Assembly: GCA_002878215.1 (NCBI GenBank)
Contig: PNJC01000024.1
Location: 1 to 38,453 of the forward strand
Direction of reading: 5' to 3'
From: Hydrogenobaculum sp.
GTDB lineage: Bacteria > Aquificota > Aquificia > Aquificales > Aquificaceae
Length of the DNA stretch: 38,453 bases
Numbering within the stretch: the stretch's first letter is position 1; each line of letters opens with the position of its first letter. This document shows positions 1 through 9,494 of this stretch, piece by piece. The translations under genes were made by a program, and so were the position numbers. Below the pieces are notes generated by a model that ran no database searches, was not told where the DNA came from, and was given only the letters and a program-made list of their open reading frames with translations.

Positions 1-954
1 TAGAACAAAATATTTTAACACACATAAAGATTTACACAAAAGAGTAGACAGTCCCTCTGCATGTTTTGCCCCGCGCCAAGAACCATAAGTATTAGGTGGA
101 TTTCCATTAGTATTATCGCTAGCAATATTACCTATATTAGCTACTGGAGCTGTACCTTCATCGTTACCATTTGATGGAGCATATAATCCTATATTACCGT
201 ATATACCGCCATTTGTAAAGTTTCCAAGCATGGCGTAAGCTTCAGCGCCTTCTACCGGTGTAGCACCAAACGGGTCAAACAATGTATTATGAGTAGACAA
301 TACGTTTTGCAAATCAGTCATACCCCAGTTGCCTGGACCAGCTTGACCTACATCGTCAAAACCCACCATGTTTTCAAAACTTAGCCCATATGTAAAGTTT
401 TTGTTATCAACGGTATGGTCTCCGCCGTTTAATATTACATTGTAGCCCGCCAAAGAAGCTGAGCCACCGCTATCATTCCATCCGCCTATCTCTACCCACG
501 CACCAAGATGAGGCGTAATCTCACCAACTATGTAAAGAGAATCACCTTTTACAAGGTTAAACGTATCCTTAGTTGGATATTGAGCCGGATAAGAGAATGC
601 ACCTTGGCCATCAGTTATTTTGCCGTGAGGTACCATAGAACCACCGTCTTGGTTTGCCCATACACCGGCTATTCTAACGGATACCATAGGTATCTTGTTT
701 ATCATCAAGTCTGGCATGCCGCCTTCTTCTGCGGCTCTTTTTTTGGCGGCTTGTCTTACCATTTTGATAAGCTCCGAATAATCGTAGGTATAACCGTGGA
801 GTTTAAACTCTCTACCAAAGGGTGTAAGGTGTGGAAATACCGTATGGCACACATCACAAGCAAGTCCTGTCTGTCTTGCGAAAGATGGTATTGCAAAGCT
901 TGTTTTTGGCATAAATACTGCCAACGATAGAAGTCCAACGACCCCGTAAGCCAT
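1..954 (-). CDS. Partial (runs off window start) fused monoheme cytochrome / outer-membrane porin-like protein, Cyc2-like N-terminus
   Basis: Own minus-strand translation from ATG at 954: MAYGVVGLLSLAVFMPKTSFAIPSFARQTGLACDVCHTVFPHLTPFGREFKLHGYTYDYSEL...; signal peptide, PSFARQTGxxCxxCH heme motif, then Gly/aromatic-rich beta-barrel-like sequence. Not in ORF track because no stop is inside the window. Confidence 0.75.
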   Translation of the reverse strand, partial: MAYGVVGLLSLAVFMPKTSFAIPSFARQTGLACDVCHTVFPHLTPFGREFKLHGYTYDYSELIKMVRQAAKKRAAEEGGMPDLMINKIPMVSVRIAGVWANQDGGSMVPHGKITDGQGAFSYPAQYPTKDTFNLVKGDSLYIVGEITPHLGAWVEIGGWNDSGGSASLAGYNVILNGGDHTVDNKNFTYGLSFENMVGFDDVGQAGPGNWGMTDLQNVLSTHNTLFDPFGATPVEGAEAYAMLGNFTNGGIYGNIGLYAPSNGNDEGTAPVANIGNIASDNTNGNPPNTYGSWRGAKHAEGLSTLLCKSLCVLKYFVL

Positions 955-1081
955 CTGTCTTACTAACTTTGTATTAGCTTAAAAAACAAATTTATTAACG
1001 CCGGTTAAAATATTTTATTTATCAGATTGATTTATTTTTGCTTTTGGTATATTATTATATGAAATTGGAGGTTTGATATAG

Positions 1082-1393
1082 ATGTTTAATATCCCTGAGA
1101 TTACACCAGAAGAGGCAAAGAAGATTTTAGAATCAGAAGAAAATGCAGTGCTTTTGGATGTGAGGACACCTCAAGAATATAGGCAAATAAGAGTGCCAAA
1201 CAGCGTTTTGATACCGGTGGATGATCTAAGATTTAAATTTAAAGAACTTGACAAAAACAAAAAATACCTTGTAATGTGTAGGAGCGGAAACAGAAGCGCT
1301 TTTGCTACCTATGCTCTAAGACAGCTTGGATTTGATGCTTACAACGTAATAGGCGGTATATTAAACTGGCCTTATGAGGTAGAAAAGGGCTAA
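1082..1393 (+). CDS. Rhodanese-like domain protein
   Basis: VLLDVRTPQEY...CRSGNRSAFATYALRQLGF...GGILNW; SD ggagg upstream. Confidence 0.9.
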   Translation: MFNIPEITPEEAKKILESEENAVLLDVRTPQEYRQIRVPNSVLIPVDDLRFKFKELDKNKKYLVMCRSGNRSAFATYALRQLGFDAYNVIGGILNWPYEVEKG

Positions 1394-1406
1394 TCATGAG
1401 CCTATC

Positions 1407-2273
1407 ATGAAATACATAATAGAAGCCCAAAATATAAAAGATGACTATAAAAACATTTTAGAGAGAGCTAAGTTTTTCAAAGAAAAAAATATATACCCCA
1501 CTTTAAACAAGTCTTGCGCCCTTTTTTTTGAAGAACCCTCTACAAGAACGAGGCTTTCTTTTGAAAAAGCATCAAGAAACTTAGGATGTGAAACCTATTA
1601 CATACAGGGAAACTTCTCATCGTCAGTAAAAGGCGAAACGCTCTTTGATACATTCTTATCTCTTAAAAAAATTGGTATAGATGTGGTGATTTTTAGGACT
1701 TCTGACATCATATTTGACTATGAAACATTGTTAGAGCTGAAGTTGGGACTTATAAATGCTGGGGACAGCACTCATGAACACCCTTCCCAAGGACTTTTGG
1801 ATGTTTTTACGCTTTTAGAAAAAACACATACGTTAAAAAATCAAAACATACTTTACGTAGGAGACATATATCACAGCAGAGTTTTTAGGTCGGGGGCTTA
1901 TCTTTTTAAATTAGAAGGGGCTAATATAGGGGTTTGCGGGTATCCGGGTTTCATACCAAAAGATTACCCTTTTATGGATAAAGTTTTTACAAATTTAGAT
2001 GAGGCTATAGAGTGGGCTCATCATGTAATAGCTTTGAGAATTCAAAAAGAAAGACACAAAGAAACCTACAACTTAGAAAGCTATTTTGACATGTACGGAA
2101 TAACAAAAGAAAGATATAATAAAATTAGAGGATTTTTGATGCATCCTGGCCCTGTAAATAGGGGTGTTGACATAGACGGTGATTTGTTGTACAAGGAGAA
2201 ATCTTTGATAGCAAATCAGATTGAAAACGGCGTGTTCGTCCGGATGGCTATGATAGAATATGTTGTAGGATAG
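1407..2273 (+). CDS. pyrB: Aspartate carbamoyltransferase catalytic subunit
   Basis: FFEEPSTRTRLSFEKA, HPSQGLLD, HPGPVNRGVDID motifs. Confidence 0.92.
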   Translation: MKYIIEAQNIKDDYKNILERAKFFKEKNIYPTLNKSCALFFEEPSTRTRLSFEKASRNLGCETYYIQGNFSSSVKGETLFDTFLSLKKIGIDVVIFRTSDIIFDYETLLELKLGLINAGDSTHEHPSQGLLDVFTLLEKTHTLKNQNILYVGDIYHSRVFRSGAYLFKLEGANIGVCGYPGFIPKDYPFMDKVFTNLDEAIEWAHHVIALRIQKERHKETYNLESYFDMYGITKERYNKIRGFLMHPGPVNRGVDIDGDLLYKEKSLIANQIENGVFVRMAMIEYVVG

Positions 2274-2283
2274 GAGATGGTTT

Positions 2284-3156
2284 ATGAAATATACATATAT
2301 AAGATACATGGACACAAACAAGATAGGCCTTTTAGAAGGCACAAGTGAGGTTTTGCCAAAAAACTCTTACGTAATCGTAAGTAAAGACGATTGCGTGGAT
2401 ATTGCAAAAGTGGTGGGAGTATCTAACAAGCTTTACGAAGTGAAACCTTCTTTTTTTATAAGAAAAGCCACAAAACAAGATATATCTAAAATGCATCACT
2501 TTAGCAAAATTTCTCAAAGCTATGTGAAAATTGCCAAAGAACTTTCCAAACAACACAATCTATCTCTAAAATTTATAAAAGCTTACATCCCCATAGACGG
2601 TTTAAAATCTTACTTCTTTTATACTGCTGAAACAAGGGTTGATTTTAGGCAGTTTGTAAAAGATTTGGCTAAAGCCATTAAAAAAAGGATTGAGATGAGA
2701 CAAATAGGTACTAGGGATGCCGTCCAAATGCTTGGTGCCGTTGGAATGTGTGGATGTAAGACATGTTGTTCAAACTTTATAGATGTGTTTGAATCTGTGA
2801 ACCTAAAAGATATGGAGATGCAAAACCTACCTATGTCTCCTTCAAAGTTTACGGGCCCATGCGGTAAACTTGTGTGTTGCATGTCTTTTGAAAAGATAAA
2901 CTATGTAATAAAGTATATACTTCCCCCAGAAGGCACAAATATTTGTTTTGAAAATAAAGAATATACGGTATCTCATATAGACCCGCTTACAAACTTGGTA
3001 GCTTTGACCTCTTCGGAAGATAGATTAAATGTAAACGTTATGGATTTGCTACCAGAAGGCTATGAAGTGGCTGTTAAAAAGTGTGCTTCTTGCGGCGGAT
3101 GTTGTGCTTCTAACGTAGAACAGCAAAGCGTTATTTTTGAAGAAGCACTTGCTTAG
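2284..3156 (+). CDS. PSP1 C-terminal domain (RicT/YaaT-like) protein
   Basis: GMCGCKTCCSNF...NLPMSPSKFTGPCGKLVCCMSFE characteristic Cys-rich PSP1/YaaT block. Confidence 0.88.
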   Translation: MKYTYIRYMDTNKIGLLEGTSEVLPKNSYVIVSKDDCVDIAKVVGVSNKLYEVKPSFFIRKATKQDISKMHHFSKISQSYVKIAKELSKQHNLSLKFIKAYIPIDGLKSYFFYTAETRVDFRQFVKDLAKAIKKRIEMRQIGTRDAVQMLGAVGMCGCKTCCSNFIDVFESVNLKDMEMQNLPMSPSKFTGPCGKLVCCMSFEKINYVIKYILPPEGTNICFENKEYTVSHIDPLTNLVALTSSEDRLNVNVMDLLPEGYEVAVKKCASCGGCCASNVEQQSVIFEEALA

Positions 3157-3729
3157 ATGCTTTTTTATGGAGAGTTTGAAGATTTTAAGATAGGTATAAC
3201 AAAAGACTCACAAGGGATATTTTTACCAAAACAAATTCATTCAAACGTTGTAGTCTATATAAACGATTACGCTGAAAATATAGAAGCTGACGGTGTTATA
3301 ACAGACAGAAGCGCTTTTAAGATAGGTGTAAAAACGGCGGATTGTGTGCCTATAATTTTAAAATCAAAAAACTTTGTAGGGGCTATTCATGCTGGTTGGC
3401 GAGGGCTTTACAACGGCATTTTGAAAGAGGCTTTTTCTTTGTTTGAAAGCTTTTCGGAAAAACCTTACTTTGCTTTTATAGGTCCTTCTGCGAAAGAATG
3501 TTGTTATGAAGTGGGACCAGAGTTTCAAAACTATTTTAAAAGCTTAAAAGTCGTTGATAACAAATTATTTTTTGATACACAGAAAGAAGCCATAAGTCAA
3601 TTAAAAGCCCTTAACAAAGATATTAGACTTTTGGTATACGATACATGCACCATATGCAACAAAGAAATTCCAAGCTATAGAAGAGATAAAACAAAAGAAA
3701 GAATGGTTGTTTTTGTAGAAAAAAATTAA
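3157..3729 (+). CDS. YfiH/YlmD-family (multicopper polyphenol oxidase-like / purine nucleoside phosphorylase) protein
   Basis: TADCVPI, HAGWRGLYNGI, GPSAKECCYEVG motifs. Confidence 0.88.
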   Translation: MLFYGEFEDFKIGITKDSQGIFLPKQIHSNVVVYINDYAENIEADGVITDRSAFKIGVKTADCVPIILKSKNFVGAIHAGWRGLYNGILKEAFSLFESFSEKPYFAFIGPSAKECCYEVGPEFQNYFKSLKVVDNKLFFDTQKEAISQLKALNKDIRLLVYDTCTICNKEIPSYRRDKTKERMVVFVEKN

Positions 3730-3734
3730 ATATC

Positions 3735-3962
3735 TCAAGATTTTTCTAAAAATTCTTCTATACTAATATCTGCTTGTTTTAGTATAGCCCTCAGCGTTCC
3801 TTCTGGTATATCGCCTGAGTGCTTAGGTACAGTAGTATATTTATTCGTATTTGGGTTATACCATATTTCGTGAGAACCAGCTGCTTGTCTTTTTAATTCA
3901 AAACCAAAACTCTTTAGTCTTTTTACAACATCTTTATATGTAAAGCCAGAAAGCCTACCCAC
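3735..3962 (-). CDS. hicA: HicA-family toxin
   Basis: VVKRLKSFGFELKRQAAGSHEIWYNP...VPKHSGDIPEGTLRAILKQADIS; GTG start directly after the hicB stop. Confidence 0.88.
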   Translation of the reverse strand: MGRLSGFTYKDVVKRLKSFGFELKRQAAGSHEIWYNPNTNKYTTVPKHSGDIPEGTLRAILKQADISIEEFLEKS

Positions 3963-4184
3963 TTATATATCTATTTTATATACAATATCCTGTGGGTTTA
4001 TAGGCTTATTGCTTAGTTCAGAAAGATGCCTAACCACATCTAATGCTATCTTAATGGTTTCATCTAAGGTCTTGCCTTGTGCAACTAAACCCTGTATATC
4101 ATCGGAAGTGGCAAGATAAAACCCCTCAGGTAATTTTTCTATTGTTATTGTGATGTTTGCAACATTTTTTAGACTTTCTATCAT
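3963..4184 (-). CDS. hicB: HicB-family antitoxin, short form
   Basis: GFYLATSDDIQGLVAQGKTLDETIKIALDVV; pairs with HicA immediately downstream. Confidence 0.85.
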   Translation of the reverse strand: MIESLKNVANITITIEKLPEGFYLATSDDIQGLVAQGKTLDETIKIALDVVRHLSELSNKPINPQDIVYKIDI

Positions 4185-4296
4185 AATGAAAAGTATATCT
4201 TCTTGTCAAGTTATTTCTATGATTTAACTCAATCATCCATTTATTAATATATTTTTATGTATCTAAAACATAAAGGGTGTGGTAAAATATTTGGAT

Positions 4297-5355
4297 ATGG
4301 GATATTGGAAAGGACTAATACACGCATATAGAGAATATCTGCCGGTTTCTGACAAAACACCTATTATAACCCTTTATGAAGGTAACACTCCTCTTATAAA
4401 AGCTCAAAGAATACCAGATATGTTAAAAGTAGGGGTGGAGCTTTACTTTAAGTTTGAGGGTTTAAATCCTACCGGTTCTTTCAAGGATAGAGGTATGACA
4501 ATGGCCATATCAAAAGCTGCTGAATCTGGTAAAAGAGCTGTGATATGTGCATCCACCGGAAACACTTCTGCTTCTGCCGCTGCTTACGCCGCTAGGGCTG
4601 GCATGAAAGCTTTTGTAGTGCTTCCAAAAGGTGCCGTAGCCCTTGGTAAACTATCCCAAGCTATCATATATGGTGCAAAAGTAATAGCGCTTCTTGGAAA
4701 TTTTGACGATGCTCTTTTTATAGTAAGGAAAATAGGTGAAATTTTGCCAGTAGAAGTTGTAAATTCTGTAAACCCATACAGGATAGAAGGCCAAAAAACC
4801 GCCGCCTTTGAGATAATAGATGCTTTAGGCGATGCTCCAACCTATCATTTTATACCAGTAGGCAACGCCGGCAACATAACAGCCTATTGGAAAGGCTATA
4901 AAGAGTATCAAGCTTTAGGAAAATCAAAAAGATTGCCAATTATGATGGGATATCAAGCAGAAGGCTCAGCACCCATAGTAAAAGGCTATCCTATAAAAAA
5001 CCCTCAAACCATAGCCACCGCTATAAAAATAGGTAACCCTTACAGTTGGAGAAACGCAATTCAAGCTGCCAAAGAATCAAACGGCAAAATAGATGCGGTT
5101 ACAGATGAGGAAATACTCTATGCTTACAACTTAGTAGCTTCTTGTGAAGGTGTCTTTTGCGAACCTGCATCAGCTGCTTCTGTAGCTGGCTTTATCAAAA
5201 GCGCAAAAGAAGGCATTTTCAAAGAAGGTGATGTGGTGGTGTGTACTTTAACTGGCTCTGGCTTAAAAGACCCAGATACCGCTATGAAATCCGCCCAAAG
5301 CCCTATAGAGGTCCCACCAGATTTAAATCAAGTTTTAAAGCTTATAGAAATTTAG
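4297..5355 (+). CDS. thrC: Threonine synthase
   Basis: [17 protein letters not shown]...TPLIKAQ...[13 protein letters not shown]; track start 4279 (GTG) overlaps a putative -10, ATG 4297 preferred. Confidence 0.92.
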   Translation: MGYWKGLIHAYREYLPVSDKTPIITLYEGNTPLIKAQRIPDMLKVGVELYFKFEGLNPTGSFKDRGMTMAISKAAESGKRAVICASTGNTSASAAAYAARAGMKAFVVLPKGAVALGKLSQAIIYGAKVIALLGNFDDALFIVRKIGEILPVEVVNSVNPYRIEGQKTAAFEIIDALGDAPTYHFIPVGNAGNITAYWKGYKEYQALGKSKRLPIMMGYQAEGSAPIVKGYPIKNPQTIATAIKIGNPYSWRNAIQAAKESNGKIDAVTDEEILYAYNLVASCEGVFCEPASAASVAGFIKSAKEGIFKEGDVVVCTLTGSGLKDPDTAMKSAQSPIEVPPDLNQVLKLIEI

Positions 5356-5687
5356 CTTTTAATAATATCTTGTATCTCTACGATCAATTTCGGAATATCT
5401 TCTATTACCGTTTGCCACACAATTTCCAAGTCAACCCAAAAATAATCATGAATAAGCTTATCCCTCATGCCGGCTATTTCACTCCAGGGTATATTTTCGT
5501 TTTTATTTTTTACACTTTTTGGCAATTTTTTAGCGCATTCACCTATGATTTCTAAGCTTCTTACAAAAGCTCTTTGTAAATCTTCGTTTTTCTCAAAATC
5601 ATCAAATGTCATATTTTTACTTCTATCCATTAGATATCTACACTCTTTTATTATATCTTCTATGTAATCTTCGAAGTGTCTTGCCAT
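5352..5687 (-). CDS. HepT-like (DUF86) ribonuclease toxin
   Basis: [13 protein letters not shown]...[17 protein letters not shown] (R-x4-H-x-Y motif). Confidence 0.88.
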   Translation of the reverse strand: MARHFEDYIEDIIKECRYLMDRSKNMTFDDFEKNEDLQRAFVRSLEIIGECAKKLPKSVKNKNENIPWSEIAGMRDKLIHDYFWVDLEIVWQTVIEDIPKLIVEIQDIIKS

Positions 5688-5977
5688 ACAGGAACCGCCT
5701 CTTTTAAAACTTGATTTTTTATGTAAGGTTTTAGAGATTTCTTAACCACTAAGTCTATTTTTATTCCTAGAAGTTTAGAAAGATACTTTTCTAATTTAAT
5801 AAATCTTATTAGACTAATAGGTCTTTCAAATTCCACTAGTATGTCTAAGTCACTGTTTTTACGCTGTTTTCCTTTCACGTAAGAACCAAAAATAGATATT
5901 TGCTTTACAAAATACTCATCTTTTAAATAATGTTTATTCTGCTTTAACATATCCTCTAGATCCTCTAATGTTTTCAT
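5660..5977 (-). CDS. MntA-like minimal nucleotidyltransferase antitoxin
   Basis: IFGSYVKGKQRKNSDLDILVEF (GSx10DxD); overlaps hepT by 28 nt. Confidence 0.9.
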   Translation of the reverse strand: MKTLEDLEDMLKQNKHYLKDEYFVKQISIFGSYVKGKQRKNSDLDILVEFERPISLIRFIKLEKYLSKLLGIKIDLVVKKSLKPYIKNQVLKEAVPVWQDTSKIT

Positions 5978-6003
5978 GTTTTTAAAACCTCCTAAATATT
6001 ATT

Positions 6004-6612
6004 TTATACCCTTTCTATTACTATATCTCCGTAGTGTTCTTCTTGATATATATCTGCATGTTTGTCGTATTGAATAAACATAAGGGCTGTGAATTGGACT
6101 GAAGCTTTGTCTTTGTCTATTATCTCGGAAAAGTAGAGCTTTGGCTTTTGATTTATGGTAGATTTTAGATGTTCTATCACATCTTTTAATATGGACCTAT
6201 GAAGAGGAATTTTGCGTTTTTTCATAATAGAGCGATGTCTTTCTTTTGTGAGGGTATACTTTTTTCTTTCTTTTGATATTTTTGGTGTGTTTTGTTGTTC
6301 TTGTGGTTCATCTATAGGTTCTATTTGAGATTCATCATACATTTGTACAAGCTCTTTTAACGTAAGTCTTTGACGGTGTATCTTTGGTTTTGGAAACAAT
6401 ATCTCAAGCTTTTTTTTGAATAGAAATGTAGCTGCCGATAAAGCGTTGGCGGGTATTCTCATATCAAGAAGCTCCATATTTCTTATCTGTTCTATGTAAA
6501 GTTGTGCTAAATTTGCTATGTCTATGCTCCATGGGTCGATTTTGCCTTCTTCTACAAGCGGTATCAAAAGGCTGAACGGATGGTCTTCTGGAAGTTTAAA
6601 ATCCACTGACAT
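6004..6612 (-). CDS. scpA: Segregation and condensation protein A
   Basis: PFSLLIPLVEEGKIDPWSIDIANLAQLYIEQI...AATFLFKKKLEIL. Confidence 0.85.
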   Translation of the reverse strand: MSVDFKLPEDHPFSLLIPLVEEGKIDPWSIDIANLAQLYIEQIRNMELLDMRIPANALSAATFLFKKKLEILFPKPKIHRQRLTLKELVQMYDESQIEPIDEPQEQQNTPKISKERKKYTLTKERHRSIMKKRKIPLHRSILKDVIEHLKSTINQKPKLYFSEIIDKDKASVQFTALMFIQYDKHADIYQEEHYGDIVIERV

Positions 6613-7012
6613 AAGTTTCTACAAACCTTTTAAGCGCTTCTTTATCGCCGTCGTATTCATAAACTACGTTTTCTAAAGGCTCTTTTATATCGCCTACTTT
6701 TACTTTTGGAAAAGCCATATACTTAAAACCTTCTAATATTATCAAATCGTAATCTTTAAAAAAAGCTATAGCTTCATCGACAGTTTTTGGCTTTTGATAC
6801 AAAACAAAGGTATCTTTTGATAAAATAGCGCTTTGGTGGTTTAAAGAAAGTATTCTGGCGCTGTCAGAGTTTTCTTTATCAAAAATAGCGTGCCCTTTGG
6901 GGTCATGTTTTATGTAGGCTATTTTGTAAATATTCTCAAAGCTTTTGATAATCTCTTCTATTAAGGTAGTTTTTCCGCTGTTGTGATATCCTACAAAAGA
7001 TAGGATTTTCAT
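6596..7012 (-). CDS. mobB: Molybdopterin-guanine dinucleotide biosynthesis protein MobB
   Basis: FVGYHNSGKTTLIEEII Walker A; YIKHDPKGHAIFDKENSDS; DLIILEGFK. Confidence 0.9.
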   Translation of the reverse strand: MKILSFVGYHNSGKTTLIEEIIKSFENIYKIAYIKHDPKGHAIFDKENSDSARILSLNHQSAILSKDTFVLYQKPKTVDEAIAFFKDYDLIILEGFKYMAFPKVKVGDIKEPLENVVYEYDGDKEALKRFVETYVSGF

Positions 7013-7872
7013 AGGGATATCTCGGTGCCTATTCCTTCTTTCGTAAATACTTCTATGAGTATTGAATGCTTTATTTTACCGTTTATTATATGGACTTTTC
7101 TAACACCTCTCAAAATAGCATCTATGGCAGAGTTTATCTTAGGTATCATACCTTTTGTAATAGTACCATCTTCTATAAGCTCTTTGTATTGGGATTTATG
7201 TATAGAAGATATAGTCTTCCCGTTTTTATCTAAAATTCCATCGGTATCCGTTAAAAATATAAGTTTTTCCGCTCCAAGCTCACAGGCAATTTCTGTAGCC
7301 GCCATATCGGCATTTATATTGTAAATTTGATTTGATTCTGGGTCTATGCCTATTGGTGCTATCACCGGTGTATAGTCATTTTGTATGAGTTCTCTTATCA
7401 ATTTTGTATTTACCGCTTGGACTTTGCCTACAAAACCTATATCCTTGCCTTCGTAATAGTATTTTTTGCATATTAGCAAATTTGCGTCTATACCTGATAA
7501 TCCTATAGCCCCATGCATATTTGACATTTCTTTATTTAGCATAGATACTATGTCTTTGTTTAACTTTCCTATCAGCACCATTCTTGCCACATCAAGAGAG
7601 TCCTTGTCGGTCTTCCTTATACCGTTTATAAATTCTGTTTGTATGTTTAACTTGTCTAACATGTTCGTGATGTCTTTACCACCGCCGTGCACCAACACCA
7701 CTTTTATACCGACATATCTAAGAAGGGCTATGTCCTTTGCAAAGGAATGCTTTAGTTCGTCTTCTTCCATGGCGGCCCCGCCGTATTTGACTACGAAAAC
7801 CTTTCCGTAAAAATCTCTTATAAAAGGTAAAGCTTCCTGAAGTACCAAGGCTTTTTCTAAAAGTTGTTGCAT
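7009..7872 (-). CDS. argB: Acetylglutamate kinase
   Basis: VFVVKYGGAAM, VLVHGGGKDI, TDTDGIL; start trimmed to MQQLLEKALVLQEALPF because the track ORF (7968) extends into lpd. Confidence 0.92.
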   Translation of the reverse strand: MQQLLEKALVLQEALPFIRDFYGKVFVVKYGGAAMEEDELKHSFAKDIALLRYVGIKVVLVHGGGKDITNMLDKLNIQTEFINGIRKTDKDSLDVARMVLIGKLNKDIVSMLNKEMSNMHGAIGLSGIDANLLICKKYYYEGKDIGFVGKVQAVNTKLIRELIQNDYTPVIAPIGIDPESNQIYNINADMAATEIACELGAEKLIFLTDTDGILDKNGKTISSIHKSQYKELIEDGTITKGMIPKINSAIDAILRGVRKVHIINGKIKHSILIEVFTKEGIGTEISL

Positions 7873-7882
7873 AATAAAAGCC

Positions 7883-9244
7883 TCATAAAAGTTTTTTCTG
7901 CACAGACATAATAACAGTTTCAGATAAAGAAGGGTGAGTATACATACACCTTGATAAAAACTCCACATCTTTCCCGGCTTTTACCACGTGCACTACTTGA
8001 TGAAGCAGTTCTCCGGCTTGTGGTCCCAATATCTCTGCTCCTAAAATCTCTTTTGTGTTGGCATCGTATATTACCTTTGCGTACCCTTCGGCTTCGTCGT
8101 CTATGATAGCTTTTGGGTTTTTAACGAAAGTGGCTGTGCCCACTTCATAATCTAGCTCCATATCCTCAGCTTGGTCTATGTTTATACCAAAAGATGCAAT
8201 TTCGTAAGCTGAGTATATTATCTTTGGTACTATCCTGTAATCTAACTTTTCCGCATCGTTGTTTATATGGGCTACAGCGGTTCTTCCTTCATACATAGAT
8301 TTATGAGCAAGCATCAAAGGCGATGTTATGTCTCCGCAGGCGTATATATGGTTTACAGATGTTTTTGCGTACTCGTCAATTTTTACATACCCTTTCTCTG
8401 TAAGAGCTATATCTGTATTTTCTATGCCTATGTCTTTTGTGTTTGGAGCCCTCCCAACAGCTTCCAATATAATATCATATTCTAAAACGGTACCATCTTT
8501 TAAAATGGCTTTTCTTTTGCCGTCTTCTTCTATAAGATTTTCTATAGTATTTGAAGTAAATATCTTTACACCTAAGTTTTTAAGCTTTTTGCTAAGATAA
8601 GAGGCGCTATCTTCTGATTCTGAAGGTATTATTCTCCTTGAAATATCTACCAAATACACATCTATATCGTACATTCTAAATATGTATGCGAACTCTACGC
8701 CCACTACACCAGCCCCTACTATAAGAACCGATTTTGGTTTTTCTGTAAGTCCCCAGATGGTATCTGTGTTGTATATTTTAAACTTTGTTTTATCGTAGTG
8801 AAGTATGCTAACAACAGAAGAACCGGTGGAAAGAAGTATGTATTTGCCTTTTACTACATCTCCTTTTGTAGTTTCTATGGTGTTGTTGTCTTTAAATCTA
8901 CCTTTTCCATAATATATATCCACTTTTAAGCTTTTAGCATAAGCTTTGAAACTCTCTCTTATATCGGAGACAGCGTTGTCTCGGTTTTCTTTAAAAGCAA
9001 GCCAGTCTATATCTTGGCTGTTTATTTTTATGCCGTATTTTATGCCCCTTGAAAGATGCTCCATGAGTTTAGCACCAAATCTCATATATTTAGATGGTAT
9101 GCAACCTCTGTTTAGACAATTACCACCTATGGTTTTCTCAGATATGTCTATCATAGCTACATGCATGCCGTATCTTTTGGCGTGTAACATAGCTTCGTAG
9201 CCGCCAGAGCCTGCTCCAAAAATAACTATGTCATATTCCTTCAT
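7883..9244 (-). CDS. lpd: Dihydrolipoamide dehydrogenase
   Basis: GAGSGGYEA, GGNCLNRGCIPSK redox motif, YTHPSLSE C-terminus. Confidence 0.9.
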   Translation of the reverse strand: MKEYDIVIFGAGSGGYEAMLHAKRYGMHVAMIDISEKTIGGNCLNRGCIPSKYMRFGAKLMEHLSRGIKYGIKINSQDIDWLAFKENRDNAVSDIRESFKAYAKSLKVDIYYGKGRFKDNNTIETTKGDVVKGKYILLSTGSSVVSILHYDKTKFKIYNTDTIWGLTEKPKSVLIVGAGVVGVEFAYIFRMYDIDVYLVDISRRIIPSESEDSASYLSKKLKNLGVKIFTSNTIENLIEEDGKRKAILKDGTVLEYDIILEAVGRAPNTKDIGIENTDIALTEKGYVKIDEYAKTSVNHIYACGDITSPLMLAHKSMYEGRTAVAHINNDAEKLDYRIVPKIIYSAYEIASFGINIDQAEDMELDYEVGTATFVKNPKAIIDDEAEGYAKVIYDANTKEILGAEILGPQAGELLHQVVHVVKAGKDVEFLSRCMYTHPSLSETVIMSVQKKLL

Positions 9245-9494
9245 CTTCCTTGCTCCTATCCTTTTTGCTATTTTTAATTTTATTCTTTCTTCTTTCTTTG
9301 TAAACCTCTTGTCTTATGTCCTTAATCAATTTTTTATATTTGTAGAATACGCCCGGTACTTTTATTGGCAAGTGGTAATATTTTTCAAGCATAAGCATAA
9401 TATCTTCCGTGGTTAAATATTTTTTATTGGTGATAAGGGTTTTTATGTATTTATATATCCTTGAGTCTTTTTTCACTATGTTACCACTACGCAC
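9231..9494 (-). CDS. Small basic hypothetical protein
   Basis: 87-aa ORF overlapping neighbours on both sides in an operon-like array; no recognised family. Confidence 0.6.
   Translation of the reverse strand: MRSGNIVKKDSRIYKYIKTLITNKKYLTTEDIMLMLEKYYHLPIKVPGVFYKYKKLIKDIRQEVYKERRKNKIKNSKKDRSKEDEGI

Noticed and set aside
508-930. 140-aa plus-strand ORF in track
   Set aside because: Antisense to the cytochrome-porin frame, which has a signal peptide, CxxCH and coherent protein sequence.
756-938. 60-aa minus-strand ORF in track
   Set aside because: Out-of-frame shadow of the same cytochrome-porin gene.
5241-5555. 104-aa plus ORF spanning thrC end and hepT
   Set aside because: Overlaps two supported genes; no coherent domain.
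7873-7968. 32-aa N-terminal extension of argB
   Set aside because: Overlaps the lpd C-terminus; sequence unlike acetylglutamate kinases; ATG at 7872 fits.
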